Below are positions 29,201-40,522 of a stretch of 64,000 nucleotides of DNA, one piece after another (the stretch's first letter is position 1; each line of letters begins with the position of its first letter). The DNA is from Saccoglossus kowalevskii (taxonomy: Eukaryota; Hemichordata; Enteropneusta; Harrimaniidae): assembly GCF_000003605.2 (NCBI RefSeq), contig NW_003119427.1, positions 271,508-335,507 on the forward strand, in the 5' to 3' direction. Made by a program: the position numbers and the translations under genes. Under the pieces are notes generated by a model. The model was not told the DNA's origin and did no database searches. It saw only the letters and a program-made list of their open reading frames with translations.

Positions 29201-32200
29201 TACAATGTACGTCATAGATGTAGTACATTGTATTGAAGAAAAAGTCATAATATTATACTAAATCAAGACCATTTAATTCCAGTTACCTGTTTGTTGTCTG
29301 TTTTTTTTTTATTGATGCAAGAATGATCATCGCCATGGAGATGAAGCAAACTGTGCAATGCATACTGGGAAACAAAGCTTGTGTTGCCTGTTCCGATGGA
29401 ACTGTGTGAACTGTTTTTGGATTTCAGTAACAAGATAGAAATCAATTCACAATAGAAGAAAAGTGCATATAGATCTACATTTTATTTGTGAATACATACA
29501 TTGTAACTAATCTGATACAATTCCAATACCTGACTGTATAAGATTCCTTCAGCAGGCAGCTAATTCCAAAGACATAATTTCCAACTGTTTTGATGGGAAT
29601 CAAGGCAGTCAGGTGAGCTTTCAAAGGCAATGGCCTTTTTGGCCTCTGAAGAACTTGACATGCTGAACAATTATACAGTTTGACACAATGTCACTTTTCT
29701 AAAATCATAAATTCTGAAATGCTGAACGGCAATAATCAGATTTTAAATTTTCTTTCCTTTGACAATGCTACAACAACCACATGTAAATTTAAGAGATGAG
29801 CTGCATTTTAAGTTATAAGCCTTTCACCAATCAGAGGTTTAATACCCACAAACTAACAATTGAAATAGAAATTACACACTGATAAAGTTTTTTGTAAGAT
29901 TAAGCATTTGGGGGGGGGGGGTGCCTGTGGTCAAGGAGAAGATGGGTAGTTTCAAGACAATAATAAACTCAAAATGCAACCAAATAGAAATGTCTAAAAA
30001 TGCCTTAGACTACAAATTGAAAATGTGAAGAAGATATCTGACCATTTTGATAGCATCAAGAAGAAGAATATACATAATTTAATACAAGACTCGTATGTAT
30101 CATGCGGTTACTGCAAATAGCAATTTGTGTCACATTTCCCAATCAACATCATCAGCTAATTGATGATCGAACATCTACCTCCACAACTCTGCAGATTGAG
30201 CTCATCATGCAAGAAGGATCAATGCAAGTGGGTGAATATGTATATGCCATATTTGACATTAGAACAGAACATCCAATTAAAAGATAATTCTTACTTTTAT
30301 CTTCTCTTTTTTTTCCCTTTTCTTTTGAGCATTTTACATTTTTTTTTTTTTAATTTCATTGTTATTGCTTTTAACTGATGAAAAATTTATTTCAAGGATG
30401 CAATAAAATTTGTTATTATTATTATGCATTTAGCCCATACATGCCAATAGGATTAGTGTGAATAGAATATCACATACTGGTATGCCAAAGCCAAACAGTA
30501 GATTTAAAAATAATGCCAGGGGTGTTTTGAGATACTTGTAATATATTTATACATCACTAAATTACAGACAGTTTCAGGTACCCTATAAATGTAGTACCGG
30601 TATGATTAGCAAAAGTAACAGCAAGTTATGTGGTCAAAATAGTAAAAAAAAAATGTTTTGTTCTAGTTTCAATTTGGATGGAATTTCAATATTTTGACAC
30701 GTACAATACCCAATCCCTCTCAATATCCCTCTCTCTCCCAAAAACTGAATAAATTGCATAATCAGTTTTAATGAACTTATTCATATATGAAAATAGCGAT
30801 AGTGATTAGGATCTAACAAGCTGTTATCAAAGGACACTCATGAATTCAATTTTATTGTGTAGGTTTGGTTGGTTAAATGGAAAATGTTGAAAAAGGCTTA
30901 CACCTACATGTATGCGTCTCAGTACACATACAGCCACTTTAATACATAGATAGCTGCATAGTAGAAACAGAAATCTCGTACTTGAGTCCATGTTATGTAG
31001 CCATAGCAACTATCTCTCATCCACAGTAACTACGTTCGTAAATCATGTTAGCAGATATTAAACATCAGTGTATTGTCACAAATGAGTAGAATCACCAAAG
31101 TATGCATGGCATTCAAGGCATGAAGCTAGACAAAAACTTGCGATTACTGTCAGAGAAGCATGACATCCAACTACATTAGGAGGATTAGGTTATTAAATAA
31201 ACATGCACAGACACTTCATAGAGGCAACAAAGGCTTGCATGCCCAAACAGTTTCCCTATGTTACCTTGCAATATTCCCCATATTATCACACCATGCTGAG
31301 ATAATTTGGTCTTAAAACTAGGTGCCTTTGGAGTCCCTGTTTCAACCAATTAAATGATATACATGATATATGATGTCGAGCGCTAATGTCATTTGGAAGA
31401 GCTACCAATTAGCTGAACTACTTACAGATGTGATAGTGCTCTTTCAAGGTTTCTATCAAATTAATTTTATTTCTCACACATACATACATAGTTTGAAGTC
31501 TGACAAATGAATATTTTTTATTTACTAAATGGGAGACTGCAAAAACAGTATCATCTTGTAATGATCTTTATTTTTCAAGATGCAGTGTGAAAAGTCAAGA
31601 GGCTGACCACCAAGTAGTTTATAAACTTACCATGATACATATTAAATGTGAAAAAATAAGATACAGAGAGAATGCAACATACCTACTTTAACATGTGGTC
31701 AAACAAGATCTAAGCATTTTAGAGAAAATTCATAATTTTAATTATTGTTGGGAGCTTGAACACAAAACAATACGAAATTCCAAGTGGGTACACATACACG
31801 TACATGTATTAGCAATCGTGTATTGAATTGTAACAGCCTAGCAAGTACAAGTACATGTACAGTGGGGCTTCTATTTTCTAATCTTTGTGCATGTCTGTAG
31901 ATAGGTATCTGATATGAATTGATTGAATCACACCATTTGAATGCAAGGTTAGGAAAATACAGGCAGTGTCTATAACACTCAAAATGCACAGCGCTTACCA
32001 TCGCTGTGTGTTTCTATTATTGATTAAATTAATAATTTTATCCAAGGCATTGAGAATGTCACAGCCCACTCTTATTGCAAATTTGATCAAATTTCATTGA
32101 TGTGCTTTTACACAAGTCATTTTTACACAATCAAACATTTTCTTTATTTAGAAAAAATTGTGACTAGTTTGAAAATAAGTTGTGGTCTTCACTGAATACA

Positions 32201-34252
32201 TTTTCAAAACAACTAATCATCTGTATGTTCTCAGTATGAAGAACGAAGTTAGTTTGATTAAACCTGAGACAAGAACAATGAAAACAATTTTTTCTTCAAG
32301 TGAGATTAAGTTTTATTTTGGATAAATGCATGAGAAATGGTGGTAATGATAGCACTAAAAAGAAAACTCAAATTCAACAACTACTGGGTATATTATAGGA
32401 GAAACAATTTCAAATGGTATTCAAAACAGAACTTTAACGAACAAAGCTAGGTTTTTAGAATGACCAAACACATTTGAATTACAAATTGCAAATTACAAAT
32501 TACATATATTCATACTACATGTAAGTACTCTATACAAGTCCCACCAGAGCTATTGGTATTTGGAAATGGTAGCCCCAAGATAAGAATTGGTAGTACATGT
32601 ACATGTATGTGTGCCATGGGCTATTATTCAGCCATATACATTACAAGTACATTAGACAACAAACAAGGTTGAAATTTAAAAAAAATCAAACAATTGCACT
32701 TCCCGATAAAAGCTGATTTCCAAGCAAGCATGGCATGCACTCACTAAAATTAATATCTTAATATTAGGAGTAAGCCAATCTACCCATGTGATGTACAACA
32801 ACAAATTATGGACATAGTTGCGTAAAAACTGTGTGAGTTTTCACTTACTAGTAGTATACATTTACATCCTGCAAGCTACTACAATTAAAATGAACCTGAC
32901 GCAATACTAAAATAAAAATAAAAAATGTTGTGTATGGCTGCCATGCAGCGAGTTACAGATAACAATTGCTAAAGAAATGTTACTTTGATGAATGTTAGAG
33001 ATTCCATTACCATATTCATTATTTTTTTTTTATACATCTACCTTATAAGAGCATCCCAAATACAAATTTCTGCTAGACTTGAATACTACATTTTATGCAT
33101 GTACAACTAGTACAAAACCTGCGTGTTTTTTTTAGGATTACAATATTTGTTTCGGTTTGAGTAGAGATTTTTGTGATAGTCAATATGAACAAAATTATCC
33201 AAGTCCTTTTGGGAGAAAATCAGAAAAAAACATTAAATGGCAATATTCCCAATTCTGAACCGGAAATTTTACTTTTTAAGCCACTTACATCAGAAACTTA
33301 CATGACTACAATATAGGAATATATATATACATTGTATATAGGCCCTAGACACAAGAAGCGAATTTATTTTCACATCATGATCCAAAGCTTCTTTGCTGGT
33401 GAATACCATTCGATTTGAATATAACAGAAATTCATTCATATCTTCACACTAATAAAAATTATGGACATAGTTTTAAAAGCTACAACTAAACGCTTTAGTA
33501 TGTTTGTGATAACACTATTCCTGAATACATGTAATTCGTTTATACTTCGAGTTGAGATGCAACAACACAATGTAAATAGGCCTGACAAAATTACGCAATT
33601 GCCGCATACGATAGCATAGTGCATTGCCATTGTGTTGGTCTATGTTTTTAGTTTCATGACAAAATGCGACATCATTGGTCTTCAATGTCAACACTAGCTT
33701 TATTCTATGTCGCACGTTTTACGGTCGGGTATCATGTGCAAAGAACGTTGAACCGCGCGGTTGTCGATATCGTTTACTGTTCCCAACAGCTGAGTTTGAA
33801 TAGACCGAACGAAATAAAACGCAGTAAACTGTTATAAATTAACGCGCTGCTGATGAGTGCTTATACTAAAATAACGCAACGTTTCTGGCTTCGAATGCTC
33901 CTGTACAGTACAAGTATGACGTACGTATACAGTTTGTACTTGAATCTTGTGCTACGGTGACCGTCATTCACAGGGGCATACTCCACTGGAACTGGCAGAT
34001 AACACTACTGACAGGGACCTGGTGAACGGATGATGACGTATCATGATGTGAAAAATATAAAACAACATCACTACGTTTGAGATACAATGTCACCTTGATC
34101 CAGTACTTACCAAATACGAACACAATATGAGGTCCCTCTTTTCGCGGGTGCACGTCTGGTGGTACTCGTATACTAACTTTGGGTTTGCGATGTGAAAATT
34201 TACCATCCTCCTTGTCGTCCTTCCGACCTTCTGTACTACCTCCACAACCCAT
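349..34252 (-). CDS. Adenylate-kinase-like P-loop protein, N-myristoylation motif, 5' part of gene (4 exons, continues off left edge)
   Basis: Four exons join in frame (34111-34252, 19402-19562, 9256-9429, 349-486; 615 nt, 205 codons), all with GT-AG borders. The protein starts MGCGGS, a classical N-myristoylation signal with a neighbouring Cys that could be palmitoylated, so membrane anchoring is inferred. A charged linker follows, then a beta strand HIVFVF and a P-loop GGPGSKKGR at about residues 48-56. Next come AVYGFNLLVVEDLILRE, matching the YGF..LS.GDLLR.E segment of adenylate kinases, and GLFLVDIMPNLR at the place of the family's GF.IDG[FY]PR. The phosphate-binding Lys of the loop is kept, but the usual Gly and Thr are Lys and Arg, and the AMP-site Arg of DG[FY]PR is Asn. 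Catalysis is therefore doubtful: it may be a pseudoenzyme or have altered specificity. Family membership is supported; the orthologue is not identified. Confidence 0.8.
2359..2686. mobile_element. Short GC-rich TIR element (MITE), TA target duplication
   Basis: The ends are perfect inverted repeats: TCCTCGGGGGCGGA at 2359 and its complement ending at 2686, each flanked by TA. The interior is much richer in GC and CpG than its surroundings and has no long reading frame. A TA duplication fits Tc1/mariner or the ISL2EU branch of PIF/Harbinger; the superfamily is not decided. Only one copy was noticed in this window. Confidence 0.65.
4479..4503. repeat. ACTGC pentanucleotide microsatellite
   Basis: About five tandem ACTGC units lie in intron 3 of the kinase-like gene. 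Overlapping short open frames in this area come from the repeat. Confidence 0.8.
5596..6115 (-). pseudogene. Tc1/mariner transposase relic
   Basis: On the minus strand, broken frames read in order KKPKLQPQHITAWLQFD, DWSDESKLMVYHSHGRVFVL, GSESVMVWWC, NNAPVHTSLAVKDF and WPAQSPYLNPIENLWELI. These follow the Tc1 DDE domain motifs WSDES, SVMVWG, QDNAPVH and WPAQSPDLNPIENLW. At least one stop and frameshifts interrupt it, and the second catalytic Asp is Asn. Terminal inverted repeats were not found. It is an old, inactive DNA transposon fragment within a host intron. Confidence 0.85.
8478..8515. repeat. Short perfect hairpin
   Basis: Arms TTTTGGGCAGAA and TTCTGCCCAAAA are perfectly complementary around a 14-base loop. 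No function is assigned. Confidence 0.5.
9256..9429 (-). CDS. Adenylate-kinase-like gene, exon 3
   Basis: This exon is 58 codons, phase 0 at both ends, with acceptor TTTCAG and donor AAG|GTAGGT. It codes EEPSHLSLEWVLEIISTEIE, then DPDGLFLVDIMPNLRFLLRC, then FVKDCKYEITQFENK. The central strand corresponds to the DG[FY]PR strand of adenylate kinases, with G-I and R-N changes. Confidence 0.85.
10671..10850. repeat. Decayed copy of family-A MITE
   Basis: Repeated TTCACTGGGTTTAAT-like words and GTCAGTGAAATAAGTGAAAA match the body of the better copies at 42111-42317 and 58391-58581. The ends are not clear. Confidence 0.5.
14121..14822. mobile_element. pogo-like (Tc1/mariner) non-autonomous element with internal microsatellite
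   Basis: Terminal inverted repeats CAGTGACCCCTCGCTAAG and, from the right, CAGTGACCTTTCGCTAAG match at 16 of 18 positions and are flanked by TA on both sides. CAGT starts and TA duplications are typical of the pogo/Tigger branch. No intact transposase is present; a minus-strand frame near 14798 starting SGSKQKSVTTL weakly recalls a pogo transposase N-terminus, but it starts at GTG and may be chance. Internal copies of CTAAGCGA recur near both ends. Confidence 0.68.
14227..14290. repeat. (TCTG)16 microsatellite
   Basis: Sixteen uninterrupted TCTG units lie inside the pogo-like element. Purity suggests recent expansion. It gives spurious open frames on both strands. Confidence 0.95.
15381..15900. 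repeat. Dispersed repeat family C, copy 1
   Basis: This stretch shares ordered words with 49195-49640: CATCAAGGTCCCATAATGTC, CTTGAATCAGAT, TATAATATTATGTATGAT and a final CAGGCATGT segment. It contains diverged sub-repeats around a CCATCTTGAATCAGA core. No coding capacity is seen. Confidence 0.6.
16569..18771. mobile_element. PIF/Harbinger-like element, no intact transposase seen
   Basis: The first 26 bases, beginning GGGGAGAGTAGGAAATCAAA, are repeated perfectly inverted at the right end, and TTA lies directly outside each end. TTA duplications with G-rich ends fit PIF/Harbinger. The 2.2-kb interior is richer in CpG than the flanks and interrupted by a 50-N gap, so its true size is unknown. 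No frame resembling a Harbinger nuclease or Myb-like protein was recognised, so it is probably non-autonomous. Confidence 0.72.
18063..18112. other. Assembly gap (50 N)
   Basis: Exactly fifty N. Both sides end in the same eight bases CAGCGTAG, so the flanking contigs may overlap or the gap may sit in a tandem repeat. Confidence 0.98.
19402..19562 (-). CDS. Adenylate-kinase-like gene, exon 2 (P-loop)
   Basis: This 161-nt exon has acceptor CTGTAG and donor AAG|GTAAGT. It completes the Gly codon and codes GGPGSKKGRIVDDLVAVYGF and then 34 further residues ending VADLLK. It ends in phase 0. It carries the clearest adenylate kinase signature in the gene. Confidence 0.88.
23240..23520. repeat. Dispersed repeat family D, copy 1
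   Basis: Two internal sub-units each carry AAAATATTCACTAAAATTAG followed by a CCACTCAAAG or CACCCAAGG word and a GAAGCAATCGGGGTAGCAGTTTTCAAGAA-like core. The same order appears at 51746-52115. Confidence 0.55.
26793..27642. repeat. GC-rich repeat island with imperfect inverted ends, possible DNA element
   Basis: The left end GCTATGTTCACACAGCAG and the right end read inverted, GCCACGTTCACACGACGG, are similar. Inside, GAGCCGAAC occurs several times and ACACGGTCGG twice, and 27527-27625 forms a stem with GTATACACG arms. No target duplication is clear and no transposase is visible. Confidence 0.35.
28223..28382 (+). CDS. Unidentified exon-like segment (possible terminal exon) inside intron 1
   Basis: A strong acceptor tract TCTTTTCTTTAG ends at 28222. 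An open frame from 28224 codes 52 residues, beginning IREERWLIDIHPDNLAMYAE and ending ICEQGCNKF before TGA. An AATAAA lies about 80 bases past the stop. The composition is protein-like, with Trp and Cys, and the segment lies antisense to the kinase-like gene. No start codon or partner exon was found and the sequence is not recognised. It could be a nested gene's last exon or a relic. Confidence 0.3.
34111..34252 (-). CDS. Adenylate-kinase-like gene, exon 1 (start codon)
   Basis: This exon codes 47 codons plus one base. The ATG at 34252 lies in an ideal ACCATGG context and gives MGCGGSTEGRKDDKEDGK. The donor GTAAGT at 34110 splits the first Gly codon of the P-loop, so the nucleotide-binding loop is assembled across intron 1. 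Confidence 0.85.
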
Positions 34253-34500
34253 GGTAGCTTACACTACTTTCGGCGTGCTCACCAAACACTACTCACACCA
34301 TGGAATGTCTAAAGTAGACATGAGCGACTATTCCGTCTGCTAATGCTTCAGTTTCAATCTGTACATCGGCAAGGACAAATCACGCATACTCTGTCAACAC
34401 ACAATCACCGCTCGATACTAAAATGGCTGCTTGAGTTGCTAGGCCTTATACCCTCTCCCTAGAGAGCGTTAAATTACCCATGATGCTATTCGAAACGTGA
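34253..34500 (-). promoter_or_regulatory. Probable 5' UTR and promoter of adenylate-kinase-like gene
   Basis: This short stretch upstream of the start codon has more CpG than nearby introns. A TAAAATGGCTGC word near 34420 resembles a YY1-type site. The transcription start is not determined, and no TATA box was recognised. Confidence 0.35.
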
Positions 34501-34890
34501 ACGTTGTCTTCTGCTAGTTCTTTGAATATAGTTGTCAATTTTGTTAATGTTGCGTTTATTATAAATCTAATTTGGGCAAATATTAAAGTAAAACTTATTT
34601 TGAAACAAATCTCACACATCAAAAAGTTAATACAATATGTAGATTGTCAGCAAAACAAAACAGAAAATTGCCCAAGCTTCGCCACCTGGTCTCGCTATAC
34701 AACATATTACGGAACGTGGTAAATCCTTCAGAACCGTCCATGAACCATTGGTACAGTTTGGGGGTGGCGACACTACGTGGGAGGGGGTGCCACGAATCGC
34801 AATTTTAGAACGCCCAATGGGCAATTCGACTGAACAAAGCACAGATATTCACAAATGCATACACGTGTAGGAAGTCGTTAGATCAGTAAC

Positions 34891-35103
34891 TGAACAACTG
34901 AAAATATGCACTCATCGTTTCGTTGATTCCTCCTTGGAATCTATAATGATACCTCAGAGATGGCCATCTGCAGCGAGCTTGGAAGATACTCTGTACGCTC
35001 TGTTACGCTCCAAAAACAAGCAGTCAAATATTTGAATCGGTTGGTCAGTTCAATCTTTCTAAATGATGCATTTCACATGAACAAAACTTTGAACAGCAAC
35101 TGA
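34891..35103 (+). pseudogene. LINE relic, region downstream of reverse transcriptase
   Basis: The frame reads FLLGIYNDTSEMAICSELGR, then YSVRSVTLQKQAVKYLNRL, to a stop. This follows the FLLGV...TSN.AV.GELGRYPL...R.IKYW.RL block found after the reverse transcriptase domain of CR1/jockey-like non-LTR elements. The preceding part, EQLKICTHRFV, is shifted by a frameshift. It is short, old and inactive. Confidence 0.7.
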
Positions 35104-35662
35104 CAAAAAAAAAATGTTGAAAGATGTTGACCAAATAATCTTATAACGTGTAAAACAATTGAAACAATTATTCGTGATAAATGATGACACAGTGAAAATT
35201 CAAAACAGTTAGAAAATTGGTATATGAATATTAATAATTCAACACTACGTGAAATCTTGCCAAAAATTAGGCTCAAAAACACTCTCTGAAAATTTAAACT
35301 GCATAAAACTGGTCACGGTAGTCACTGAAATTTGTTTGTTGATGAGAGAATTTGTGATATCCGAATAAATTGAAGACGAAACATGTTGTGATCTCCTGTA
35401 AACAATACTATCTACAAAGAAATGAGTGGAAGTTCAAGCCTAAAACCATGTAAAAAATGTCTTAGCAAATATTTTCATTTCATTTGGAGTATTTTTGTAT
35501 AATCTCACGTGTAACCGTTGTCATTCTCGCGAGAATTGATATGCATTTCCAATTATAGAAAAGCGAAACAAAAAAGACGGGAAAGTTAGAGCCAATTTTA
35601 CTGAGGGGATGTGACAATTTTCTTTATTGAAATCGCTTTACATTGGCGATACTTTTATATTA

Positions 35663-36079
35663 CGTGTAACACCGTCACTGGAAAATAAAGTTAATTATGT
35701 CCGACCAGCTCGTTTGGATTTGTATAACCTGATCCCTGGCTGAGTTTTGGCATTTAGAAACTAGGAGGTGTGCTGGAAAACTCGGATCTGCACAATGCTT
35801 TCGTGAATGCATGTAAAAAAAAATCCTGATAAATAGAGCTAATTATATTCCAATCCGACCACTTAATATTTCACCGACCCGCGTGACCTAATCGGTGCGC
35901 GGTAGGAATACTAGAGGTGCTGGCATTTGAAAACTGGGAGGTGGGCTGGAGGACATTTTGAAAATGAGTTTTCATTTGACGTGTAAAACCACTAGATAAA
36001 TAAGGCTAATTACTATTCCAAACAGACAACTTATTTGCCAGGTCTGTATCACCTAATCCTCCTGGTGGGGTTAACTAGC
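35663..36079. repeat. Imperfect tandem repeat, about 165-bp unit, two copies and a partial third
   Basis: Units begin near 35663, 35811 and 35978. Each repeats a CGTGTAA or CATGTAA start, then GATAAATA.AGCTAATTA, ATTCCAA.C.GACCA, a TCACCTAATC-type word and GGCATTTGAAAACTGGGAGG. The copies are diverged. It may be a satellite seed or tandem SINE copies. Confidence 0.55.
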
Positions 36080-37703
36080 ACAGTATATGACTTACAACCG
36101 ATGATTTATTTTTATTCAAAAGTATATTTATTTTTGAAAAGTATGATAGAAAGTTTACTAAAACACTATAAATAAAAAATTAAACAATGACAATGACAAA
36201 TAACAAAGAGGGAGGGCCCGCGGAAAACGGTGTACTTTTACAGACTTCCAGGTTTGAGAGAAGGTCTAGAAAAGGCAATATATAGGTATGACCAATCTTT
36301 TTTACTAACTTTACAAGTAAAGCCAAATTCGATTTAAAAAAAAAAAAACTTCTGTAAACGTAACAAACCATACAATCAACTTGCCACATTGGATCCTACA
36401 AACAGGTAGCATTATAACAGATAAAATTTGATCATTTGGTGGGATGGCAACTGGGGAAATTCTGATGTGTATCATGTCTCATCGGTCCTCTTCGAAGTAG
36501 CTTACTTCACCTTGTCCGTGCAAACAATTCCTCCGTAGGGTCAGTCTGAGACTACACTTAGTAAATTGTATACTGTATATAGGAAAAATATTCACTGGGT
36601 TAAATTTTAGTTTGAAGTTTTATTTTGTTTGTGAAGGAAATAATATATTTTAGTAGTAACTTTACATACTCACTATTTTTGAGTTAGCGCATTTAGCTAT
36701 TTCGATCGTGGACTTTAAAATTTAGAGTTGATGTGGCTTACAATCTTTTCTGGGACAGTTTCGCACGTTTTATAAATGTTAGCATTAGTTGGAATAACCA
36801 AATTTGTTCCCTAATCCGAGCATCGTACTAAGAATTCTTTAAAAAATGTGTTAAAAATCGAAGATGCCCGCAATGCTAATGTGTTATATTGACAAGTTGT
36901 TTTCGTATTCACATTGTGTGCTAATGCCCTACGGTTCCGTTATATATTGAATATATTGTAACGTAAATATCTCCAGGTGGATGTACTATTCGTATTATTT
37001 ATTTTTTGAAGTACTTAGATCATCATGGTCAAGCGGTGATTGCAAACGATAACCATCTATTGGTTATGATTTAAGTAATTCGTGAAGGCTAACCCAAACT
37101 GGAGGAGTTTAAGCCAATCCGTAAATTGCTGTAGTCAGTTTTAGAACGCCCATTCGCTATTTCATTTTTATATTTCTGTATCATACAATGTTCTTGGTTC
37201 TAGGCACTATATGCTTTCTATATTTTATTTTTTTTTTGGTCTCAATATCTTATGATTGAACTACAGCAATTCTAAATTCATTTTTCATTGACGTTTAGGC
37301 TCACAGTTCTTCATATTTTAAAGGATGCCCACATTATGCAGCGGTGTACTGACTATCCCATCAGTTGTGTTTTTGTGCAAAATATTACGATTTGCTATTT
37401 TTGATGAGCATTTTAAAATAGATATTAAAAATAAATGCGATTATTTTGAAATAGTAAATATTTTAAATGAAGTTAAACATAGTTTACTAAAATTAATTAT
37501 AAATTGTTGATATTAGCTGGGCCATGTCGTGTGTGAAGGAATACCGGGTTTCCAACATGTATTTGTCCATGGATGAACTGCATTTATGACAGATTTTGCG
37601 CAAGATGCTCACCGTCCCAACTTTCTTCTGTGGCCATACGTTGCATGGTAGTGCATTGCAGTAATGACTTAATTGTACATTTCAGTGATTATTCGTCACG
37701 GTG

Positions 37704-38191
37704 GGACATTCATTGATTGCACTGACAGAAACTTGGCTTGAGAACTTCGCCAGGGACAGTGACAATTCTGTTTTATTTCGCCATGACAGATACAAGGCTT
37801 ACAATACCAAACAATCTGGCGGGCGTCATGTTAGCTGCCCATAAACGTTTCCAGGCAATACGAAGATTCTATTTAGAACAAAGTCCCGAGTTCGAGCAGT
37901 TATGTATCCCAGATATTAAGCATTAGTATCTTTTTTTTTATGAATCGACGGATCGCCTAACTTCAGTCACCAAACCGGCTGATTTCATTATAATATGTAG
38001 TGATTTTAATCTGCCTGACATGATTCTTTTGAAAACAAATGACAAGCACTTATTAAGGACTGATTATAACTGATTGATCTTTTGGCAAAACAATTTCTTA
38101 CAGTATTCTAATCCGGATAATCTCTGCAATTGCGTGACTTCCTAAAACAGACAGTGATCACGAAGTAAACTACTTGGTCGGCATTAAAACT
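37704..38191 (+). pseudogene. LINE endonuclease-domain relic
   Basis: In order, the plus strand reads LIALTETWLENFARDSDNSV, FRHDRYKAYNTKQSGGR, EQSPEFEQLCIPDIK, ADFIIICSDFNLPDM and SDHEVNYL. These are the LTETWL, GGG, EQL, GDFNLPD and SDH motifs of the apurinic-like endonuclease of non-LTR retrotransposons. Frameshifts and stops break it, and the Gly of GDFN is Ser. No reverse transcriptase follows, so this is a truncated or eroded copy. Confidence 0.8.
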
Positions 38192-40522
38192 AGTGAAATA
38201 TATTACAGGCAGTAACAACCACTAGTAATAGTAAACTCTGCCCACTTCTAAAATCACTTTTTTAAAATGAAGTCATGAAATAAACATAAAAACAAAACAA
38301 TATAATGAGACCAGAGAGGGCGCTATTGAACTGCGACGGACATTTCAGGTCATTCTCCAGCAAAATTCCTCGAAAAAAACCTAACGATACAAAACTTTAA
38401 ATTAACTTTCAAACTATATCACGGACATCAAATTTAATGATTTTTCATTATTGAGATGTCAAAAACTTTCGATCATAAAAACAAATACCGGTACCACACT
38501 TTCAGTAAATACAGAAGAGAAATAGTTTTGTCAGTTTGTATGGCTGATCTATTGGGAACAATAGTAAACTAAAATTTATCCCAACTGTTGCTAAAGTAAC
38601 TGAATACCAGATTCTTACGAGTACATTAAAAGTACATGGAAGTGGTGGCATACTGATACAAAGCAGAATAATCTTGTGGAGTTAAGACCTGCCAGGCATG
38701 CGCTTTACCACTAGAGGGCGCAATTTATTGAACCAACATGCAAGCCATTTCTTGAGGGAAAGGGGGCATGTGCGTTACTAATTCGCTTGCACAATGAAGA
38801 AGGGATTATACTTATAGGGGTTAACTCCGGTGTTGATTTCAGGGGTGCCCTGTATTTTCTTCATACACTCACATATGTTTATATCATCCCTTCAATGTCA
38901 CAGTTAGCCATAGTTCAACCAACAGATTATGCAGAAATCACAACACGCCAGTCAATGTAGGTGCATATGGGGAATTCTTAAGTTTATTTATATTGCACAT
39001 AAAACTATCAGTTTGCACTTTAAACAAGCAACACCAGTTTTTGTATCTTGTCTAAAATATAAATAACTACAAAAAAATAATAATAAATTTTACTATATAA
39101 AGACTTCACAATTATATCTGTAGTTTGAAGTTCTCAGTGTTAATATATACATTACTGTAGAACACTCAATGTCTAGCTGTAAATTATTTCTCGGAAATCA
39201 TTATGTTGCTTTTACTGCCTTTCAATGATTTGTAATAAGTTTTGAGTAAACTACAGAAACAAAAAATATTTTCAAAACCCAAAATAAAGCAATCTACAGT
39301 CATGACAATAGTAAATCACATGAGGGGGCTTTTATAAGCATCTGAAAGACCAGGATGTAGCTAACAAAAATGGCAGTATGAGCGTAAAATAATAAAATAA
39401 CTTTATATAGCATGTTTCTATGATATAAACGTACAAGTAAAAACAAAAGATCTATGGGTAACATAAATTAACATTGATGATATGTAATCAGATAATTCTG
39501 AGATTCATAATGACATTGAAAAACTAAATACCAAATAAAAGTGTTAACAGAAAGATTTTTAGCCGAGGAGCACTATTACAACATGCTAAATCATCATTAT
39601 TTTGAAAACTGAAACCCTCACTCCTCTATCTGATAGCTGGAATATACAGTACTCAACATACCACTCAAACTAAATTTGATATGCAACTGCATGCGAATTC
39701 TGTCTTAGCAATCATTCCACTGAAGTAGTAACTCTCTCAGTTGCTTCTAAATAAATGATAATGCTGTCAACCAATATAATGCACATGTATTTATTAAGTG
39801 TTTAACTAACATAAAATATATCAGCATTCAGTCATAGTAGATGTTTCATGAGGTAAATTTTGAGAAATAACTAGAACACTGATCCACACATTGATTGCAC
39901 TTGAAAACAAATTAAAAATAAATACATCATATTTGAATGTTTTTTTTTTCTGAAGATGGCACAGAAGTTGTGATGTATATATGATATTGCTTTACCCCTA
40001 TTTAACCCTGTTAAGTCAATCTGTGTCTGATAGGCAAACATTAGCATTGCAAGTAAAAAAAGAAAAATAAGAAGCTATATTCAAAAGCATTTTAGACTGA
40101 GGTATGGCATTTAGATTTCTGTCTGACGTTTGGCAGTCTGTTGAAATAGAAAATAATAAAGCCATTCATGCATTAAAACAGTTAAACTATGTAATCTGAA
40201 ATAAATTATATAGTTTATAATCTTAAATAAATTAGATAGTTTTGATTTGAAATTTCATAAAACTGTTGGCTGATATATTGTTACAATATTGTTTTCAGTA
40301 GAACATGTGCGTTTGTATACAGATACAGCTCCCCCTAAATTTAAAGAAAGGAGTGATTTTTTGTGTGTTTTGATTGGTTATTGCAACTTGAATGACATAA
40401 TGTGTTAGTCTATTAACATACATCAAGTAAATTTGAATACGACTACTCTTATACATATATATACACACATGTGTTTCCAAATGTACTGTACAGTATTTAC
40501 TTAAAACATGATTTGAACTTGA

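Larger units (their letters stand above)
19563..34110. other. Intron 1 of adenylate-kinase-like gene (14.5 kb)
   Basis: This is AT-rich intronic DNA with a small 20-bp tandem duplication (19949-19989), a dispersed repeat of family D (23240-23520), a GC-rich repeat island (26793-27642) and a plus-strand exon-like segment (28223-28382). A 12-G run is near 29911. The last few hundred bases before exon 1 are richer in CpG. No further exon of the host gene was recognised. Confidence 0.6.
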
